From assembly GCA_030248295.1 (NCBI GenBank), contig JASANH010001643.1, positions 372,001 through 436,000 of the forward strand: 64,000 nucleotides of DNA, written 5' to 3'. This document shows, one piece after another, positions 59,099 through 64,000 of the stretch (position 1 is the first letter of the stretch; every line of letters begins with the position of its first letter). A model generated the notes under the pieces. The model was not told the DNA's origin and did no database searches. It saw only the letters and a list, made by a program, of their open reading frames with translations. The DNA comes from Mesodorylaimus sp. YZB2_4. Its lineage: Eukaryota; Nematoda; Enoplea; Dorylaimida; Dorylaimidae. Both the position numbers and the translations under genes were made by a program.

Positions 59099-61212
59099 AT
59101 GGTAAGTTCTTGTTGACAGGGGCGGGTTTGAACGATAATTGCTGCTGTGATGAGGAGTAAGAGGGTTATGCAACTAGAATAGAGGACTGCTTCTTACGGG
59201 CTAATATTTGCGAGCTGATATGACAAACCGTGTTGCCCCCACTGTTAAGGCCATTGTGATAGGCTGTGTAAAGTATAGTAGGCTTCATGAAGCCTACCTT
59301 TTCGTAGCAAACAAATTTCCGTATGCAAAGTAAGTAGGTGCCGATGATTGCCGATATTGACTTGAATGTTTTTGTTCCAGGCTGCCCAGCAATTGGATTG
59401 CGCCTTGGATTTGATGCGACGTCTACCACCACAACAAGTGGAACGTAATTTGAGCGATTTGATCGACCTTGTACCGCAGTTATGCGAAGACTTGCTGTCT
59501 TCTGTCGACCAACCGTTAAAGTTGGTCCAGGATAAGAAGCTTGGAAAGGACTATCTTCTGTGCGATTACAATCGGGATGGCGATTCTTACAGGTAAATAC
59601 GTCTTTGCTTGCCGCGATCCCATGAGGATGTGCGATACTGAAAAAGCGTTTGGCAAAAACAATGGTATGGCTCCAAAAATAGCCTGCTGTGCTGCAAGTG
59701 ATACTAAGTTTCATATGGCCGCATAACGACTCTATTTCATTTGTAGGTCCCCGTGGAGCAATACTTATGACCCGCCTTTGGACGACGGAGCAGTGCCATC
59801 TGATAAATTGAGACGGCTGGAAATCGAAGCCAATGCTGCCTTTGAACAATATCGCGATTTGTAAGTATTTCTCAGTTCTCTCATGCTTCCCCCCCCCATC
59901 GGACGCATTTATTCTTCAGGTATTTCGAAGGCGGGGCCAGTTCCGTTTACCTCTGGGACTTGGAGCACGGGTTCGCCGGCGTCATTCTAATCAAGAAAAC
60001 GGGCGATGGTTCGAAAATGATTAAGGGCTGTTGGGACTCCATACATGTCATTGAAGTTCAGGTACGTCTGACACGTTTCCTTTGATTACTGGATATAACT
60101 ATTTGTGGATTACGGTCTCTTCTTGGTGTCAGTATGGTATGTGAATGTTACAACGTAGTAGCATCGCTCGTGGTGTCCTTTGTGGTCAATAATATCCTGG
60201 TCGAGATAGACTCCTATTATTTATTTAGGAGAAGAGCAGCGGCAAAAACGCTCACTACAAACTCACGTCGACAGTGATGTTGTGGTTGCAAACTAACAAG
60301 AGCTCATCCGGAATGATGAACCTTGGCGGATCATTGACTAGACAGGTAACCCAGTATGTTGTTCGAGTGACCACCTTACCAATATCGCTGTCTGCCCTAG
60401 ATGGAATCGGATGCGCATGTCAACGAGTCAAACCCCCATTTGGTAAATATTGGGAAGCTAGTTGAGGTAAGTCTCCTTGGTTCGCTGTGTGATCAGCATT
60501 CCTGTCGATCTGTCGTAACAGTGATCGATAATCTCCCCCTGGTTTGGAGACGTCGACCCTTCTAGTTCATGTTTCAGCCTCAGGTGTACAGGCTTCAGGT
60601 ATAGTTAAGAGACTCTCCTTCCTCCAATCAGAGTTGCTGTCTCAGAGTTAAGCCTCCCATATCTCCCCCCGCCAGGTCACGCTGCTGGCTTCAACTTTTT
60701 TAAAAAAATCGGGTGTAATAAGTTTCCTCGATGGCGCAGGGTTAAATACCATCCGCCGTGATTTGTATTTGACGGAACTGAAAATCAGTTCGATAGAGAA
60801 GGTAGTAAAGTTCTCTCAAGGTCGCACCACGGTGCCTCAGTTTTCATCTCTCATGGGGCCTCTCGAATCCTCAGGGGGACACCGGCTGGGTATTGCATGG
60901 CAGAGGCCAATAACAAGGCCTCCTGCTCGCGGGAAAATGGGCGTGAAATTGATGCCCCCAGAGTGACAAGGTTCGTTTCTTCGCGCTCTCCTAATAAGTA
61001 ACTGGTTTCAGGAAATGGAAAACAAGATGCGTTCCACTCTGAACGATATCTACTTCAGTAAGACGGAAGCTGTCGTCAGCTCGTTACGAACGCTTCAGAA
61101 TCAATCGGAAAAAGATAAACAGGCACAATTGCAAATCGACCTTAATCGAGCCCTCCAAAATCGTCAAGACAAAGATCAGAAAATCCGTCAGCATAGCAAA
61201 GAGGATAACTAA
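59099..61212 (+). CDS. CAPZB: F-actin-capping protein subunit beta
   Basis: CapZ beta pairs with the alpha subunit and caps the barbed end of actin filaments. Seven coding exons join in phase: 59099-59101, 59381-59592, 59747-59860, 59920-60061, 60229-60345, 60401-60466 and 61012-61212, giving 284 aa (human 272-277). The first coding exon contributes only the ATG, directly before GTAAGT. Conserved segments: [95 protein letters not shown] and [19 protein letters not shown]. The C-terminal helix that binds actin is more diverged, with [12 protein letters not shown]. The last intron (60467-61011) is filled with repeats. Confidence 0.97.
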
Positions 61213-61734
61213 AACGGTAATAATTCTGTTCTCGTTTGTTTGGCCCTATGCTAGGAAATCGAGGCAGTCCGACCGAGTTTGTTATTTGCATTTTTTCGTT
61301 ACTTTTTTGGTGGCTTTTCATAAGCACGTGGCAATTGACTGTATAAGGCAATGATGTTGCTGTTGGGCCTGAACCTATTCTAAATTAGGTAGGACTTTTC
61401 AAAGTCAATGCTTGCTTGTAAGAGTATGCCTGCATTATATAGCGCTTCCAATTAAGGGGAAACAATTGTTTGGCTACTTTTTGTGATTATCTAATATTCA
61501 GTGTATTTACTTTCCAGAAGAGGGTTGCTCTCGCCATTTCCTACACGCTTAGATGGTTGTCATTCCTGAAATTTGTTTCAATTTTTTTGTTCGAATGTAC
61601 TTCGTTTGGTGCAAATAAATAAACTTATTTCAACTAATTTTTTTGTGAACGATAGTGTGATAACCGAAAAATTATCTTGTCAGTGAAACAATCAAAAAAG
61701 AATAGCGACCCAGAAAACCAACAGACATAAAGAG

Positions 61735-62820
61735 CTAGTAGGATTTCCTAAACTTACGCCACCATAAAGTCAACGCCAGCCAATCGTAGGATGAACTAAC
61801 TTTATGATCGAAAATATCGAAATCTATTTTTCTCAATATTTGTAAATAATGATCGACAATAGCCGCTGGGAGAAGAATAAGTCGGGTTGACTCAAACATT
61901 TGTTTTCGTTCATTTTGGTCATTTTTGTTGTTTCCCAAATCAATGACGCGAAGTTTTCGAGCATGTTCTAAATGCACGTGAGCTTGACTAGCTAAATCGT
62001 AGGTCATATCTCGTAGCCGCTTTTGAATACCAGATTTTTCATCTTCGCCCAATGATCGACCGCGTCGTTTCACAGATGCTAATCGCACAAGGTCGTGTTG
62101 ACTAACTCGATGATGCAATAGCAATTCAAAAGGCAGCAAATTGACATTTCGTTCTGGATCAACATTTATGGCGCGAATGCCGTTGATGATACCCAATGCT
62201 TTAGCTAAATGACTGGCGGCGTGATCGGCGTGGACTTGACGTACGTTATTAGCTTCTAATAATAAGAATAATACGGCACCGAAGGTACGTTGATAGAAAT
62301 CCTCCAAGTCTTTGATGGATTGAAACGAACGACGTTCATCGACACGTTCCACTCGAGCATCGATCAATTCCGAAAACCATTTTCGTGATAGATTTTTCTC
62401 ACGAACAATTTTAGCCAAGGCTTCGGCCACGGGGTGCTCGGGAATTGTGCCGAGAGGAGAATATCCAGTGGTGGGATTGTTGGATGTTTGACTGGCTTTT
62501 TGTCGAGATTCGCCAAATATCTTGCTTATTGTCGATGACCAAAATTGGAAACGCATCATGGCTGTATTCTGGTTAGTCACCATCGAACGGATACTTGACA
62601 ACTCAACATTGAACGCACGTATTGCAAATGCGGCTAGACGACTTTGTTCCGGTAAAAGTAGAGAGCAAAGGTAACTTTCTCGATCGCGTTGACGAACTAA
62701 ATCGATGCAGTACTCGAAAGGATCGTGGGTCTTGGTAGGCGGCGGATTCGTAGATGATGTTGAAGTACTAAAGCGATGTTGTTGCTGCTGATGAGGCGAA
62801 AAAATAAGGCGGCGCCACAT
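61735..62820 (-). CDS. NDUFAF6: NADH dehydrogenase assembly factor 6
   Basis: One exon encodes 361 aa of the squalene/phytoene-synthase-like fold used by NDUFAF6 (sicily in flies), a mitochondrial factor needed to build complex I. The N-terminus (MWRRLIFSPHQQQQHRFSTS) is basic, Ser-rich and free of acids, as a mitochondrial targeting sequence should be. Then come YCIDLVRQRDRESYLCSLLL, AAFAIRAFNVELSSIRSMV, MMRFQFW, YQRTFGAVLFLLLEANNV and LGIINGIRAINVDPERNVNL. It lacks the Asp-rich prenyl-diphosphate motifs of true phytoene synthases, which is normal for this group. Length is close to the human protein. The ATG at 62820 is the first in frame. Confidence 0.93.
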   Translation of the reverse strand: MWRRLIFSPHQQQQHRFSTSTSSTNPPPTKTHDPFEYCIDLVRQRDRESYLCSLLLPEQSRLAAFAIRAFNVELSSIRSMVTNQNTAMMRFQFWSSTISKIFGESRQKASQTSNNPTTGYSPLGTIPEHPVAEALAKIVREKNLSRKWFSELIDARVERVDERRSFQSIKDLEDFYQRTFGAVLFLLLEANNVRQVHADHAASHLAKALGIINGIRAINVDPERNVNLLPFELLLHHRVSQHDLVRLASVKRRGRSLGEDEKSGIQKRLRDMTYDLASQAHVHLEHARKLRVIDLGNNKNDQNERKQMFESTRLILLPAAIVDHYLQILRKIDFDIFDHKVSSSYDWLALTLWWRKFRKSY

Positions 62821-62942
62821 TTAGAGTGGCGCAAAAAAAAACAATGAAAATTTTTTAGACTGCAGACCAAAAAACCAAAAATTTTAAGATTTCACAAAAA
62901 AACTTGATTTGAAACTATTTGTTACAAAATGCTTGATGATTC

Positions 62943-63287
62943 CTAATCTCGATCAAAGTGCGATGTTGTAAAATAAGGCGATAAGGATTTAGCGCGATGA
63001 TCAAATATGTAAAATGACGGGCAATTGTCCACCGTTTCGAATGTGCGTTCTCGCATTTGAATATCGGCTCGAATCGGTGATAATTCGCCGGCCACGTTCT
63101 GACCACTGTAGCAGATCAATAATAAACTAACTAGAGTTTGAAATATGATATCGATCGGAAGTAATCCAGTAAATTCTTGTTCAGTCAATCGTAAATACGA
63201 ACGATGTTGAGCGGCCGAATATGCACAATGAATCAACGATAAACAGCCCGCGGTCAAAAGAACCTTTTGCAAGAATGAGGAAGGCAT
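62943..63287 (-). CDS. EMC5: ER membrane protein complex subunit 5
   Basis: One exon encodes 114 aa. EMC5 (also called MMGT1) is part of the ER membrane insertase that places tail-anchored and multi-pass proteins. The segments LSLIHCAYSAAQHRSYLRLT, LLPIDIIFQTLVSLLLICYS and the tail NCPSFYIFDHRAKSLSPYF match the family. Two membrane helices are present, at about residues 7-27 and 42-62. The family's longer C-terminal tail is shortened here. The start at 63287 lies about 120 bp from the next gene in the same direction, NDUFAF6. Confidence 0.93.
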   Translation of the reverse strand: MPSSFLQKVLLTAGCLSLIHCAYSAAQHRSYLRLTEQEFTGLLPIDIIFQTLVSLLLICYSGQNVAGELSPIRADIQMRERTFETVDNCPSFYIFDHRAKSLSPYFTTSHFDRD

Positions 63288-63322
63288 AGGTTCAGCATAA
63301 AAGAGACGGTTTTGTTTCTCAC

Positions 63323-63478
63323 ATAAATTTCAACTTTGGTAACCAGTTGAGCGACGAACGAAGGGATGATCGCCAGATCGACATAATCGAACGGAGTCGG
63401 ATAAGCTGAGCTAATCAGGTAAAGTTGAGATTCAGCTTCGCCAGCACAAAATTGCGTTTCCAGTTCGTGGAGGGAAAA
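63323..63478 (-). other. Possible exon of an unidentified gene
   Basis: A 52-codon open segment on the minus strand follows a pyrimidine-rich TTTTTTCTAAG and precedes a donor-like GTGAGA. It reads SLHELETQFCAGEAESQLYL, then ISSAYPTPFDYVDLAIIPSF, which looks like a folded protein. If unspliced, the frame stops inside the start of EMC5. I do not recognise the family, and the rest of the gene may lie to the right of the window. Confidence 0.35.
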
Positions 63479-64000
63479 CTTAGAAAAAATAATTTATGGT
63501 GCTTAATTAACAAAATTAAAAATGATCAAGCTTGAAATTTGGGGGCACATGGAAATGTTGATGCTGTATCTGAAACTAATTAGCTAGTCATGTCATGAAA
63601 TGCCATTGTGCTCGTGAGAAAAATTTGCATACGTCTTTTGCAATTTCAGATTTTTTGACTGATTTCACTGCTTTAATTTTCATTGGTTGTTTGTTCTGCG
63701 TATGTGGAAATACATTGTCTGATACGGCGAAAGAGTTGACTAGAATTATTTGATCGATTTCGATATGGGAGAAAAGTAAGTTGAGGTTTTCTGCCAACTT
63801 TGTTTTTTTTTGTAGACAGTGCCTAGCTAGCATGCTTGTCTCTTTTTTTAGCGATGATGACAAGGTCGTGTGGGCCGAGGAGGTCGAGCAGGAGAGTAAG
63901 TCATGTTTTCCTACTTGCAACTTCGATACTGTACTGTGTTCCTTTGAGTCCGAGCTCCCGCCCTTCCTTTAACTCAAAGACTGTAGCGTGAAGTGAGCGG

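Noticed and set aside
1..64000. Bacterial-type features such as operons, ribosome binding sites or horizontally acquired bacterial genes
   Set aside because: All well-supported genes have animal families and most have spliceosomal introns; no bacterial gene cluster or composition island was seen.

Overview
This is animal nuclear DNA. Genes are split by short GT-AG introns (mostly 50-500 bp), and orthologues of conserved animal proteins lie on both strands. Two chitin-binding type-2 domains, an allatostatin-C-like neuropeptide, an FMRFamide-receptor-like GPCR and TTBK-like kinases suggest an invertebrate, most likely an ecdysozoan. I cannot name the group from sequence alone. Exon limits were placed by hand from splice signals, phase and family similarity, so feature spans include introns and the exons are listed in the evidence.

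Layout. 0-9.7 kb: 3' end of PIG-M (+), EHD/RME-1 (-), tubulin cofactor B (-), SERTA-domain gene (+). 9.7-17.1 kb: repeats, a RING-finger gene (-) and two dead kinase copies (-). 18.3-22.9 kb: a secreted chitin-binding protein (+), repeats and the neuropeptide precursor (+). 23.6-27.5 kb: telomere protein POT1 (+), preceded by coding exons of unknown identity. 27.7-29.0 kb: a mariner transposon with both inverted repeats. 29-35.7 kb: a broken papain-family peptidase copy (-), a TTBK-like kinase (+), and an apparently intact papain-family peptidase (-) that seems to carry a long Cys-rich N-terminus. 36.6-37.8 kb: an intronless GPCR (-). 39.7-43.2 kb: a novel secreted protein (+) and a CK1-like kinase (+). 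45-48.5 kb: a coiled-coil fragment (-), a LINE fragment (-) and a single-pass membrane protein (+). 50.6-51.9 kb: a B-box/coiled-coil protein (+). 52-55 kb: almost wholly repeats. 55.6-58.5 kb: a KCNE-like membrane protein (-) with a LINE inserted in it. 59.1-63.3 kb: CapZ beta (+), NDUFAF6 (-) and EMC5 (-).

The genes do not form one pathway. Several are housekeeping: GPI anchor synthesis, endocytic recycling, tubulin folding, actin capping, complex I assembly, ER membrane insertion and telomere protection. The lineage-specific content is the kinase family with its decayed inverted duplicate, the peptidase pair, the secreted proteins and the repeats. The repeats include at least three SINE-like families, and one of them appears to share its 3' tail with the LINE copy in this window.
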